From positions 334,001-398,000 of the forward strand of contig NZ_CDPP01000004.1 of NCBI RefSeq assembly GCF_000829905.1: DNA of 64,000 bases. The letters run 5' to 3'. Shown here piece by piece: positions 52,811 to 61,502 of this stretch (within the stretch, counting starts at the first letter, position 1; each line of letters opens with the position of its first letter). The position numbers were made by a program, and so were the translations under genes. Origin of the DNA: Beduini massiliensis (GTDB lineage: Bacteria > Bacillota_I > Bacilli_A > Erysipelotrichales > Coprobacillaceae). The notes below the pieces were generated by a model. That model saw nothing but the letters and a program-made list of their open reading frames with translations, had not been told where the DNA came from and made no database searches.

Positions 52811-55021
52811 ATGAAAAAGCAAATGAAATCAACCGCTTTGTATATTATTATTTTGGGAATGCTGCTTATCAGTGCTTTACCTAATTTAAAAATAGCAAAT
52901 GCCAGCAGCAATTCTTTAGATACGTTGAATCTCGTCTATGCTGCTCCTACCGTCACTATGGATAAAAAGAGTGTCAAGATTGGAGAGATATTAACCAATA
53001 CTTTTTCCGGATTATCTTTTGACAAAATCACTTCAGGAGATCAGTTTCAAAAGTTATCAAGTCTGTCCGTAGATATCTACGGTCAAGCTGGATACTACAA
53101 TCGTGAATGGACATCAATGTCACAAGAGTTTGAAGCTATCATTATTCCCCGCTCATTAGCGAAAGACGTTAGTGGCAATATTAGAGAGACAGATGTAAAA
53201 ATTACGATTAGCTTTGTTCCAAATCCTGGGGTTAGCTTTGATAAACCTGTCGATATAGTGTATTTACGTACTCAATTTACAGAACATACAGATCAAAGTA
53301 TTACAATCAGCAAAAATGAAATGCAGCAGTTCGCACAAAATAATGGATACACACTTGAAAATATTTCCAATATAAATGTCAGTTATTCTATTCTTGACGG
53401 TGCTGAAAGAATGGGTGCTTTGGATGTAGGTGATATTATATATCAAACAAAAGTAGCAGCAGATAAGTCGCTGATGCGTTCCACAGATTCTTACACACGT
53501 ACAATTTTCTCAACGAATCCAGGCGGGAACAGCTATTATGATCCAAGCATTACCAATTATTTGTTTCAGGCAAATGCACGCTTCAATACGACAGACATCC
53601 AAATAGAAGCTGATAAAAAGCAAGATCTTCTTCCGGGTGATGAACTGGAGATTTTATTCACTCTTGAAAATAACAGTTCCTATTTGAATAATGTTATTTA
53701 CTTTGGACTGCATGATCTGGAAGATGCCGTCGAATTAGCGGATATTCAAGATGCTTCAACACCTACAGATTTTCTTCCCGGAACGCCTTGGCGTCAAGAT
53801 ATTGCGATCCGCAATGCGTTATTTACAACTGCCAATGCTTGGCTTCCATTAGATAACGGGGATCGCGTCACGGTAAGACTAAAATTAAAAATAAAAGAGG
53901 ATTATGGTGGATCAAAGATTCGTTTACAGCCATTTACTTATATTAATGGGGATTTTGATGGCAGATCAGATGGAGATATCATTGAATTATCCATTTTAAA
54001 GCATACTTTAAAGTTTGAAACAAATGGCGGAAGCAGCATTGACTCCCAACACATCCCACATAATCATTTTGCAAGTGAACCGGCTGCTCCCATCAAAGAA
54101 GGCTATACGTTTGACGGCTGGTTTGCCGATGAGCAATGGATGGTACCATGGGATTTTGCAGCCGATAAAGTCACCGCAGATACTACCCTGTATGCTAAAT
54201 GGACAATCAACACCTATCGTATCTATTTTGAAAGCAATGGCGGAACAGTGATTGCTCCACTAAATGATGTTGCTTTTGGCACTTTGCTTTCACAACCAAC
54301 TCCACCAACCAGAGAAGGACACACATTTGCCGGATGGTATACAGATGAACAATTAACCAAATCGTGGGATTTTGCAGCCGATACAGTGACCGGCAATACA
54401 ACGCTTTATGCAAAGTGGATTCTAAATACATATGATGTTTACTTTGAAAGCAATGGCGGAACAGCGATTACTCCGCTAAGTGATGTTGCTTTTGGGACTT
54501 TGCTTTCACAGCCGACTTTGCCAACCAGAGAAGGATACACATTTGCTGGATGGTATACAGATAAACAATTAACGAAACCATGGGATTTTGCAGCCGATAA
54601 AGTCACCGCAGATACTACCCTTTATGCAAAATGGATTATAAATACATACAATATCTATTTTGAAACCAATGGGGGAACACTCATTGCACCGTTAAATGGT
54701 ATTGCTTTTGGAAGCTTACTCACACAGCCCAATCCACCAGTCAAGGAAGGTTATCTGTTTGGTGGTTGGTTTACAGACGAACAACTGACCAAACTTTGGG
54801 ATTTTACAGGGGATAAAGTGACCGGAACGATGACACTTTATGCAAGCTGGATAAAACAGGGGATTATACCGCCAACACTTCCGGAACAACCCAACCATGA
54901 GTCTTATGATAAAGTAGATACAAAAGATCGTTCTGATTTGGAACTTTATTTAGTTGCCGGGGCATTTTCCGGTGGCACCATGCTTTATTTATTCTTAAAA
55001 AGAAAAATAAAAAAATCATAA
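52811..55021 (+). CDS. InlB-repeat (Listeria-Bacteroides repeat) surface protein
   Basis: The 736-residue exported protein has an N-terminal signal peptide (about residues 1-31, cleaving near NAS), a beta-rich region of about 370 residues with no recognised name, then four InlB B-repeats of about 72 residues (about 400-685). Their pattern is FExNGGxxI...P..P..EGYTFxGWYTDEQLTKxWDFAADKVT...LYAKW. It ends with a hydrophobic helix and the basic tail KRKIKKS, but no LPxTG-like motif, so it is probably membrane-anchored. AAAGGAGAA precedes the ATG. It lies downstream of the 52489 gene. Confidence 0.88.
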   Translation: MKKQMKSTALYIIILGMLLISALPNLKIANASSNSLDTLNLVYAAPTVTMDKKSVKIGEILTNTFSGLSFDKITSGDQFQKLSSLSVDIYGQAGYYNREWTSMSQEFEAIIIPRSLAKDVSGNIRETDVKITISFVPNPGVSFDKPVDIVYLRTQFTEHTDQSITISKNEMQQFAQNNGYTLENISNINVSYSILDGAERMGALDVGDIIYQTKVAADKSLMRSTDSYTRTIFSTNPGGNSYYDPSITNYLFQANARFNTTDIQIEADKKQDLLPGDELEILFTLENNSSYLNNVIYFGLHDLEDAVELADIQDASTPTDFLPGTPWRQDIAIRNALFTTANAWLPLDNGDRVTVRLKLKIKEDYGGSKIRLQPFTYINGDFDGRSDGDIIELSILKHTLKFETNGGSSIDSQHIPHNHFASEPAAPIKEGYTFDGWFADEQWMVPWDFAADKVTADTTLYAKWTINTYRIYFESNGGTVIAPLNDVAFGTLLSQPTPPTREGHTFAGWYTDEQLTKSWDFAADTVTGNTTLYAKWILNTYDVYFESNGGTAITPLSDVAFGTLLSQPTLPTREGYTFAGWYTDKQLTKPWDFAADKVTADTTLYAKWIINTYNIYFETNGGTLIAPLNGIAFGSLLTQPNPPVKEGYLFGGWFTDEQLTKLWDFTGDKVTGTMTLYASWIKQGIIPPTLPEQPNHESYDKVDTKDRSDLELYLVAGAFSGGTMLYLFLKRKIKKS
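54014..54860 (+). repeat. four tandem 213-216-bp InlB-repeat units
   Basis: Equivalent TTTGAAA codons start at 54014, 54227, 54443 and 54659. The 45 bases at 54145-54189 (unit 1) and 54577-54621 (unit 3) are identical, while unit 2 differs there, which points to recombination between units. Confidence 0.85.
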
Positions 55022-55057
55022 GATAAAAACTTAATAACTAAACCAAAATAAAAGATG

Positions 55058-55098
55058 AAAAAGGAATTGATTCTACCCAGCAGAACCAGTTCCTTTTT
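55058..55098 (+). terminator. terminator of the InlB-repeat gene
   Basis: AAAAAGGAA (55058-55066) and TTCCTTTTT (55090-55098), with further internal pairing of ATTCT/AGAAC. Confidence 0.75.
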
Positions 55099-55235
55099 GC
55101 TTATAAACATTAACAAAAGAAGCATAAATTTAAAAAGATAGGCTTATTGCTCGACCAAAATAGGGATTCATTCCTCTTTTGCCAATTTCGCTCCTCTTAG
55201 AATGATTTTGTTATCCACATTCTTTATATTGAAAA

Positions 55236-55277
55236 AAACTGTATAAATTAAGCATGAGTGCTTAACCGATACAGTTT
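55236..55277 (-). terminator. terminator of the ABC-F gene
   Basis: AAACTGTAT (55236-55244) and ATACAGTTT (55269-55277) enclose a second stem TTAAGC/GCTTAA (55248-55253, 55260-55265). Confidence 0.75.
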
Positions 55278-55293
55278 GGACCAATAATTTTAT

Positions 55294-56880
55294 TTATTCA
55301 TATTCCATGTAGGCATCATAGATCGTTCCATCTTTTATCTCTAATCTGCGTTTTGCCAGTTTATCAATAAAATATCGATCATGGGATACAAACAGCAATG
55401 TTCCATTATAATCCAGTAATGCCTGTTCCAGAATTTCCCTTGTTTCAATATCAATATGATTGGTCGGTTCATCTAAGATCAGGAAATTCACTTCATTTTG
55501 CATTAAGATTGCCAGTTTCAATAATACTTTTTCACCACCGGACAAATTTCCCACCCGTTTAAACACTTGATCTTTATAAAAAGCATATTTCGCTAAAATG
55601 CTTCTGGCTTCGCCTTCAAAACTAGGGCATTCTTTCTGGAATGAAAGCAGAATCGAATCCTGATCATCTTTAAAATGAATTTCCTGGGGAATATAGCCGA
55701 TATTTGCCGTTTCAGCGATGTTCAGCTCTCCCTCATACGCTGTCAAATCTCCTAATAAGGCTTTGATGAACGAGGTTTTACCTGAACCGTTATTCCCTAA
55801 CAGGACAATTTTCTCTTTATAATATAACGTAAAACTGGCTTTTGAAAATAGAGTCAAATCCCCAAAAGAGATGCCGAAATCCTTTACCTTCAAAACTTCA
55901 TTGCTGCTTCGCTTTCCGGCAAAATAAACCGGGACTTTCTTTTTCTCTAACTGCGGCTTTTCAAGAATTTCCATCTTTTCGAGACGTTTCTCCAGTTCTT
56001 TTGCCTTTTTAAAGAATTTTTCATTATCCCCCTGATTTCCCCAATCGCGAAAGCGTTTGATTGAAGCCTTCATTGCCTCGATCTTTTTTTGCTGAGTTTT
56101 GTATTGTTCAAACTCCAACAGCAATAAGCGTTCCTGCTCTTTCATACTATAAGAATAATTCCCATGAAACAGACGGCTTTCACCACTTTCTAATACAATC
56201 GTTTTATTGGTCACTCGATCTAAGAAATAACGGTCATGGGAAATAATCACCACCGTTCCCTGATATTTATTCAAATAGTTTTCCAGCCATTCCAACATCA
56301 CAATATCTAGGTGATTGGTGGGTTCATCTAACAAAAGAATATCCGGTTCACTTAAAATCAGCTTCGCTAAATTAACGACGGTCTTTTGTCCTCCGCTAAG
56401 TAAAGAAAAGGGCTGATCTAAAATACCTTGCAGTTTAAATCCGGTAATGACCTTATTCAGTTTTTCTTCTACTTCATATCCCCCTAAAGCGATATAGTGA
56501 TTTTGGATGTTGGCATATTTATTTAATAAAGAGGCATTAGTTCCGTCCTGACTCATCTCAATTTCCAATGAACGCATCCTCTGTTCGATCTCTTGAATTT
56601 CAAAAAAAGTTTCCATCAACAGATCTCTTGCAGTACTATCCTTATTTTCAATTGCCGGAATTTGTTCCAAATAGCCGACAGTTGCTTGTCTGCGAATCGT
56701 GACAGCCCCGGAATCTGGAAATTCCTGTTTCATCATCATCTTAAACAGTGTTGATTTCCCACTGCCATTTTTACCTACAATCCCTACATGATCTCCGGTT
56801 AATATCTCAAAGCTGACATCTTGCAGGACTTGTTTATATCCAAAGTTTTTGCATATCTTATGCATTCCTATTTCTATCAT
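55294..56880 (-). CDS. ABC-F family ATPase, probable ribosome-protection type
   Basis: The 528-residue protein has two ABC domains and no membrane segments. Walker A motifs are GKNGSGKST (near 35) and GNNGSGKTS (near 350), signatures LLSGGQKTVVNLAK and LSGGEKVLLKLAI, Walker B LLLDEPTNHLD and LILDEPTNHID. A charged interdomain linker (about 235-310) reaches the peptidyl-transferase centre in antibiotic-resistance ABC-F proteins. The regulated leader with a short peptide gene upstream strongly favours that type over housekeeping EttA-like proteins. Which drug it protects against is not known. Confidence 0.9.
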   Translation of the reverse strand: MIEIGMHKICKNFGYKQVLQDVSFEILTGDHVGIVGKNGSGKSTLFKMMMKQEFPDSGAVTIRRQATVGYLEQIPAIENKDSTARDLLMETFFEIQEIEQRMRSLEIEMSQDGTNASLLNKYANIQNHYIALGGYEVEEKLNKVITGFKLQGILDQPFSLLSGGQKTVVNLAKLILSEPDILLLDEPTNHLDIVMLEWLENYLNKYQGTVVIISHDRYFLDRVTNKTIVLESGESRLFHGNYSYSMKEQERLLLLEFEQYKTQQKKIEAMKASIKRFRDWGNQGDNEKFFKKAKELEKRLEKMEILEKPQLEKKKVPVYFAGKRSSNEVLKVKDFGISFGDLTLFSKASFTLYYKEKIVLLGNNGSGKTSFIKALLGDLTAYEGELNIAETANIGYIPQEIHFKDDQDSILLSFQKECPSFEGEARSILAKYAFYKDQVFKRVGNLSGGEKVLLKLAILMQNEVNFLILDEPTNHIDIETREILEQALLDYNGTLLFVSHDRYFIDKLAKRRLEIKDGTIYDAYMEYE

Positions 56881-56909
56881 TTTATTTGCTCCTTTATTTT
56901 AGTTAAAAT

Positions 56910-57065
56910 CTTAAAATAAACAGAGCCTAAGAGGAATAGGATTAGACGATCTTCATCATCACTTCGCACAGAAGAGGTTTCCCCTTCTTATCGCCTAGCC
57001 TATTTTACAGACTCTGTACGAAGCTGAGTGCCTGCGATTCTGCGGCAGAATAACCTTAGAATCAT
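56910..57065 (-). promoter_or_regulatory. ribosome-mediated attenuator of the ABC-F gene
   Basis: The minus-strand RNA can form a long terminator: ACAGAG (57017-57012) with CTCTGT (56925-56920) and AATAGGCTAGGCGAT (57004-56990) with ATCGTCTAATCCTATT (56950-56935), followed by TTTATTTT. A competing antiterminator joins CTTCGTACAGA (57023-57013) and TCTGTGCGAAG (56972-56962). The 5' strand of each lies inside the leader peptide gene, so a ribosome stalled by an antibiotic would decide which forms. Confidence 0.75.
57000..57065 (-). CDS. 21-residue leader peptide of the ABC-F attenuator
   Basis: A GGAGGTGG site lies 6 bases before ATG 57065. The 21-codon frame reads MILRLFCRR...RTESVK and ends at TAG 57002-57000. 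It is basic, with four Arg including an RR pair near the middle. Its last codons form the 5' arm of the terminator. Such short peptides sense drugs when a ribosome stalls on them. The exact stalling codon is unknown. Confidence 0.75.
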   Translation of the reverse strand: MILRLFCRRIAGTQLRTESVK

Positions 57066-57150
57066 ATTGACCACCTCCATATATCTCATATTATCTTCAC
57101 TTTATCACAGATGATGGGTATTGCCTACTAATTCTCTTTATTTTATAAAA

Positions 57151-57181
57151 AAACCATATCTTCCTTATTGAGATATGGTTT
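57151..57181 (-). terminator. terminator of the glnA-ANTAR-pyrG operon
   Basis: AAACCATATCT (57151-57161) and AGATATGGTTT (57171-57181) overlap the pyrG stop, and TTTTTTT follows on the minus strand. Confidence 0.8.
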
Positions 57182-58772
57182 TGGCTGCTTGGATAAATGA
57201 TTTAAACAAAGGATGCGGACGATTAGGTCGGCTCTTGAATTCCGGATGAAACTGAACAGCAACATAGAAAGGATGATCTTTTAATTCAATCGCTTCAACT
57301 AATTCATTATCTTTATGACGATAAGTCCCAACTATTGCCATTCCCGCATCTTCAAATAATTGACGATAATCATTATTAAATTCATAACGATGACGATGAC
57401 GTTCCATGACATCCGACAGCTGATAGATTGTTTCTAAACGGCTGTTAGGGCGAATATGGCACGGATAAGCACCTAAACGCATTGTTCCGCCTTTATTTTC
57501 AACATTCTTTTGATCTTCCATGACATCAATGACATAGTGATCGCTCTTGGTTTGAAATTCACTTGATGTGGCATCGGCATAATTCAAGACATGGCGGGCA
57601 AATTCAATACAGGCAATCTGCATCCCCAAACAAATTCCTAAATAAGGGATATGATGTGTGCGGGCATACTCTGCCGTTTTGATCTTCCCTTCAATTCCAC
57701 GATAACCAAAACCGCCGGGAATCAAAATACCTTTGCAATCCTTTAAAACAGCTAGAGAAGCGTCATCTGTGATTGATTCACTGTCCACCCATTTAATTTC
57801 CACCTTGCAGTTATTGGCGGTTCCGGCATGATGAAGGGACTCTACAACCGATAAATAGGCATCATGAAGTTCTGTATACTTACCTACCATCGCAATATTA
57901 ATCGTTTCTTTTACGTTCTTTTCACATTCAATCAATTGCTGCCATTCCTTCAAATCAACCGATTGCGGCGATAAATACAGTTTTTCACAAACGATATCCG
58001 CTAAATGAGCGTCTTCTAGCATAGGTACAACTTCATATAAAGAAGAAACATCATAATTATTGATGACACATCTTTCTTCAATATTACAGAATTGAGAAAT
58101 TTTTCGGCAAATCGATGAAGGCAAAGGGGTCTCACTGCGGGCAATCAGAATATCACTCATGATGCCATAAGACTGTAACTCTTTGATGGAATGCTGAGTA
58201 GGCTTTGACTTAAATTCCTTGCTCATTTTTAAATAAGGTACCAGTGTCACATGGATATATAAACAATCCTGCTTCCCTTTTTCCTGAATGATCTGACGAA
58301 TCGCTTCTAAAAAAGGCTGACTTTCGATATCCCCGACAGTTCCTCCTATCTCACAGATCAAGACGTCACATTCACTCTTTTGGGCAGCTAAATAAATATT
58401 ACGCTTAATCTCATTGGTAATATGGGGAATGACTTGCGCTGTCTGTCCTAAAAATTCCCCTTTTCTTTCCTTATTAATCACGTGATGATAGACTTTCCCA
58501 CTGGTAATATTGCTGTATTTATTCAAATTGACATCCATGAAACGTTCATAATGTCCTAAATCCAGATCCGTTTCTGCTCCATCTTCACTGACAAATACTT
58601 CTCCATGTTCTAAGGGGCTCATGGTTCCCGGGTCTACATTTAAGTAAGGATCAAGTTTTTGTGCACTGACCTTGATTCCTCTGGCGATTAATAATCTTCC
58701 TAAAGAAGCGGCAGTGATTCCTTTTCCTAATCCCGAAACCACGCCGCCACTCACAAATATAAATTTACACAT
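57165..58772 (-). CDS. pyrG: CTP synthase
   Basis: The 535-residue enzyme makes CTP from UTP, ATP and glutamine. The N-terminal synthase domain starts [20 protein letters not shown], and the C-terminal class I glutamine amidotransferase has LGICLGMQ (nucleophile Cys) and [10 protein letters not shown] (His-Glu). It follows the ANTAR gene by 12 bases, so it is the third gene of a glutamine synthetase operon. That places a major glutamine consumer under nitrogen control, an unusual neighbourhood for pyrG. Confidence 0.97.
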   Translation of the reverse strand: MCKFIFVSGGVVSGLGKGITAASLGRLLIARGIKVSAQKLDPYLNVDPGTMSPLEHGEVFVSEDGAETDLDLGHYERFMDVNLNKYSNITSGKVYHHVINKERKGEFLGQTAQVIPHITNEIKRNIYLAAQKSECDVLICEIGGTVGDIESQPFLEAIRQIIQEKGKQDCLYIHVTLVPYLKMSKEFKSKPTQHSIKELQSYGIMSDILIARSETPLPSSICRKISQFCNIEERCVINNYDVSSLYEVVPMLEDAHLADIVCEKLYLSPQSVDLKEWQQLIECEKNVKETINIAMVGKYTELHDAYLSVVESLHHAGTANNCKVEIKWVDSESITDDASLAVLKDCKGILIPGGFGYRGIEGKIKTAEYARTHHIPYLGICLGMQIACIEFARHVLNYADATSSEFQTKSDHYVIDVMEDQKNVENKGGTMRLGAYPCHIRPNSRLETIYQLSDVMERHRHRYEFNNDYRQLFEDAGMAIVGTYRHKDNELVEAIELKDHPFYVAVQFHPEFKSRPNRPHPLFKSFIQAAKTISQ

Positions 58773-58784
58773 ATAAGATCCTTT

Positions 58785-59363
58785 CTAAATACTCTGATAG
58801 CGTTGAATAATGTCAGTGGCAATCTGTTTTCTTGTTTTCCGTTCATCCATCGCACTTTTTTCAATAAAGCGATGAGCCTTCGCTTCTGTCAGGAATTCGT
58901 TTTCCATCAATAAGCATTTCGCCAGATCCACTAATTTTATTTCCGCTATTTTATTTTTTAATTTTTTCTGTTCTTTCTGATAATTTTGAAAGCGAAAAGA
59001 ATTCGCTCTTAAAAACGACAGTAACTGAGTCAAGATTTCCTTTTGAACCGGTTTACTCAAAACGAAAACCCCGTATTTTTCCACTCTCTCACGCACCGAA
59101 TATACATATTTACCGGCTATAAGCAATAAAATATTCAAATCCGGATAACGATTCAGCAATTTTAAAACATACGCTATTTCATGCTGATCTAAAGTAAACG
59201 GGAGATCGATCAGAACTGTATCAATTGAATGCAGTACTATACTTTTCGTAACCTCTTCCTTACATTTCGCTAAGATGACTTCACTAGAATAAGTATCTTG
59301 AACGATCGCTTTCAACTGCATAAAACGATCTAATTTTGTTGTGCAGATCAATATCTTCAGCAT
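58785..59363 (-). CDS. ANTAR-domain antiterminator regulator
   Basis: The 192-residue protein has an N-terminal receiver-like domain (about 1-115), a coiled-coil linker, and a C-terminal ANTAR RNA-binding domain (about 140-190) with LAKCLLMENEFLTEAKAHRF and KSAMDERKTRKQIA. The receiver keeps an Asp (VLIDLPF) and a Lys (LSKPV) but lacks the usual acidic pair near the N-terminus, so phosphorylation is doubtful. In clostridia a similar protein (NitR) beside glnA controls it by antitermination. It lies 11 bases after glnA. Confidence 0.88.
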   Translation of the reverse strand: MLKILICTTKLDRFMQLKAIVQDTYSSEVILAKCKEEVTKSIVLHSIDTVLIDLPFTLDQHEIAYVLKLLNRYPDLNILLLIAGKYVYSVRERVEKYGVFVLSKPVQKEILTQLLSFLRANSFRFQNYQKEQKKLKNKIAEIKLVDLAKCLLMENEFLTEAKAHRFIEKSAMDERKTRKQIATDIIQRYQSI

Positions 59364-59374
59364 TGATTAGGCCA

Positions 59375-60619
59375 CTATTGCCGACAAAGCAACTGAGTTC
59401 TGCTTTCTACATAATAGTCAATCACAGATGAAGGGAGGGTTTGTTTTATAAATTCACTGTTTTTAGTGATATCAATCGCTTCTTTCAAAGTTTTAGGCAG
59501 CGTATCCAATGCACTTTGATTTATTTCTAAATTCGTTTTGCATTCTTCCATCAGTTCCATTTTCTTTTCAATGCCGTCCATTCCTGCGGCAACCAATAAA
59601 TTCACCGCTAAATAAGGATTGCACAGGGGATCGCTGTTTCGTACTTCACAGCGGACTAAATGATCTTCTACTTTAGGAACACGAACCAAAGTTGTACGAT
59701 TTGAATAAGACCAAGAAATATATTTAGGTGCCTTGTCCTCTCCTAAGCGCTGATAAGAGTTATTTTCGGGATTTAAAAACAATGTCATTTCTTTACTATG
59801 CGCTAAAATTCCCGCAATAAAGTGTTTTAATAGATCCGGCTGTTCCAATTTAAAACTATTTTTCCCGTTTTGTGCCAATGATAGATTGATATGAAGTCCG
59901 CTTCCGCTTGCGGATTTTATTGGCTTAGGTAAAAATGAAGCATATAAACCATGTAATTCAGAAATTGTCTGAACTGCCCATTTAAACGTAATCAGCTGAT
60001 CACACGCAGTCAAACCATCACGATATTGAAAATCAATTTCATTTTGTCCGGGACCTTGTTCATGATGTGAACTCTCAGGTTCGATTCCCATTTCCTCTAA
60101 AGTCAGGCAAATGTCACGGCGGACATCTTCGCCCTTGTCCAAAGGTGCCATATCGAAATAGCCTCCCTGATCATGAGGAATCCATGTTGGGTTGCCTTGT
60201 TCATCTGTTTTAAACAGATAGAACTCACATTCTGTTCCACACAAAACTTGATATCCCGCTTGTCTTACTTTAGCTAAACGCTGTTTCAATAAACTGCGGC
60301 AATCTGCTTGCAATGGGGTTTTATCGGTATGATGGACACTGCAGAAAAAACGAATAACACTGCCGTTTTGCGGACGCCAAGGCAAGATATCGAAAGTAGA
60401 TGAATCCGGCATTAAAAGCAGATCCGATGCTTCAATATTACTAAAGCCGGCAATGGCACTGCCATCAAAGAGAATTCCTTCTTCAAAGATACGTGGCAGC
60501 TGGTGGGGCATAACGGAGATATTTTTTTGATTCCCTAACAGATCACAAAAGGCTAAGCGAATAAATTTAACATCGTGTTCTTCAATAAACTCTAATATTT
60601 CCTGAATCGTATGGTTCAT
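59375..60619 (-). CDS. glnA: glutamine synthetase, class I-like
   Basis: The 414-residue enzyme forms glutamine from glutamate, ammonia and ATP. It has FDGSAIAGF near residue 50, the metal-site ECEFYLF, a variant HHEQGPGQNEIDF, the GSGLHINLSL region and NRTTLVRVP. It is shorter than typical class I enzymes (about 440-470) and has no adenylylation site. It leads the operon with the ANTAR gene and pyrG behind a strong promoter and structured leader. Confidence 0.93.
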   Translation of the reverse strand: MNHTIQEILEFIEEHDVKFIRLAFCDLLGNQKNISVMPHQLPRIFEEGILFDGSAIAGFSNIEASDLLLMPDSSTFDILPWRPQNGSVIRFFCSVHHTDKTPLQADCRSLLKQRLAKVRQAGYQVLCGTECEFYLFKTDEQGNPTWIPHDQGGYFDMAPLDKGEDVRRDICLTLEEMGIEPESSHHEQGPGQNEIDFQYRDGLTACDQLITFKWAVQTISELHGLYASFLPKPIKSASGSGLHINLSLAQNGKNSFKLEQPDLLKHFIAGILAHSKEMTLFLNPENNSYQRLGEDKAPKYISWSYSNRTTLVRVPKVEDHLVRCEVRNSDPLCNPYLAVNLLVAAGMDGIEKKMELMEECKTNLEINQSALDTLPKTLKEAIDITKNSEFIKQTLPSSVIDYYVESRTQLLCRQ

Positions 60620-60715
60620 ATACGTTCCTCCTTCATAAATGAAAAAGCGATCTTAACGGGTCAATAAAAAATGATTTTCATCCCCATATAAGAACGCCTT
60701 TGTTCTGTATTACAC
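60620..60715 (-). promoter_or_regulatory. glnA leader with ANTAR-like hexaloop hairpin
   Basis: Near the 5' end of the predicted RNA a 5-bp stem AGAAC/GUUCU (60706-60702, 60695-60691) carries the hexaloop AAAGGC, with A at position 1 and G at position 4 as in ANTAR targets. An ATGA/TCAT stem followed by six Ts (about 60681-60666) may be a weak terminator. CTTTTTC/GAAGGAG then sequesters the ribosome site. I cannot see a clear second hexaloop. Confidence 0.5.
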
Positions 60716-60721
60716 AGGAAT

Positions 60722-60750
60722 ATAATAGGGAATCGTTCTATATTTGTCAA
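60722..60750 (-). promoter_or_regulatory. promoter of the glnA operon
   Basis: TTGACA (60750-60745), exactly 17 bases, TATTAT (60727-60722) on the minus strand. Confidence 0.85.
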
Positions 60751-60797
60751 GAAAAAACTTTGTTATTTCCATGCTTTTATCAATTTTTGTAAATACG

Positions 60798-61499
60798 TTA
60801 GTTTTTTACGTATAACCCTTCGTAAGGATTAATCTGCGGTATTTCCAACTGATAAAAAATACCTTCTTTCAAATGCATAGGATCACGTTTCATATAATAA
60901 GCAAAACGATCAATCAGCTGATTAATTTTTTGCAGCTGTTCCGGATCAACTTGTCTAAACCGTGGATCGTTTGATACATTATCCAACCTAAAATAAATGG
61001 TACCGCCATGTGCCCCTGCCCCACAAAAGCGACCAAAAGGTAAAGCTTTATGAAACTGATTTAAGACTAAAATGGTACCACCGGCATTATATTCTCCCAA
61101 AAAGTCTCCGGCACTTCCACCGATGACCAAAACAGAATGTAAATGATGATATTGTTTCATATGGACTCCACAGCGGCTGCCACAGTTTCCATCTACATAT
61201 ATTTCTCCGCCACGCATCCCATAAGCTAAAGCATCCCCGCAATGACCATGAATAACAAGCCGGCCACTGCTCATTGTATTTCCGCAGGCTTCCTGAGCAT
61301 TACCGTATAATTCTATTTCTGCTCCATCTAAAAATCCCCCTAAAACATTTCCGGGATAGCCATAAAAAATATAATGTCCTTTTGTGAGAGCATTTCCCAA
61401 ATAACGCTGTCCTAATAAATGATGAACCTCACATTCTTCATTTTGACTTAGGTAATGATTGATCTGCTGTGTTGTTTTATTTGTCGCATCTATTTTCAT
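60798..61499 (-). CDS. glutamate synthase GXGXG-domain protein
   Basis: The 233-residue protein is the beta-helix (alpha-subunit C-terminal) domain of glutamate synthase as a separate polypeptide. It has the repeated turns YGYPGNVLGGFLDGAEIELYG (in part YPGNVLGGFLDGAEI), GNTMSSGRLVIHGHCGDALAYGMRGGEIYV (in part HGHCGDALAYGMRGG) and GGSAGDFLGEYNAGG. It starts 3 bases after the FMN-domain gene and is the last gene of that unit. It is an archaeal-type split arrangement. Confidence 0.9.
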   Translation of the reverse strand: MKIDATNKTTQQINHYLSQNEECEVHHLLGQRYLGNALTKGHYIFYGYPGNVLGGFLDGAEIELYGNAQEACGNTMSSGRLVIHGHCGDALAYGMRGGEIYVDGNCGSRCGVHMKQYHHLHSVLVIGGSAGDFLGEYNAGGTILVLNQFHKALPFGRFCGAGAHGGTIYFRLDNVSNDPRFRQVDPEQLQKINQLIDRFAYYMKRDPMHLKEGIFYQLEIPQINPYEGLYVKN

Positions 61500-61502
61500 T
61501 GT

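Noticed and set aside
54820-55018. Possible LPxTG sorting signal at the end of the InlB-repeat protein
   Set aside because: A hydrophobic helix and basic tail are present but no LPxTG-like motif precedes them; PTLPEQ does not fit.
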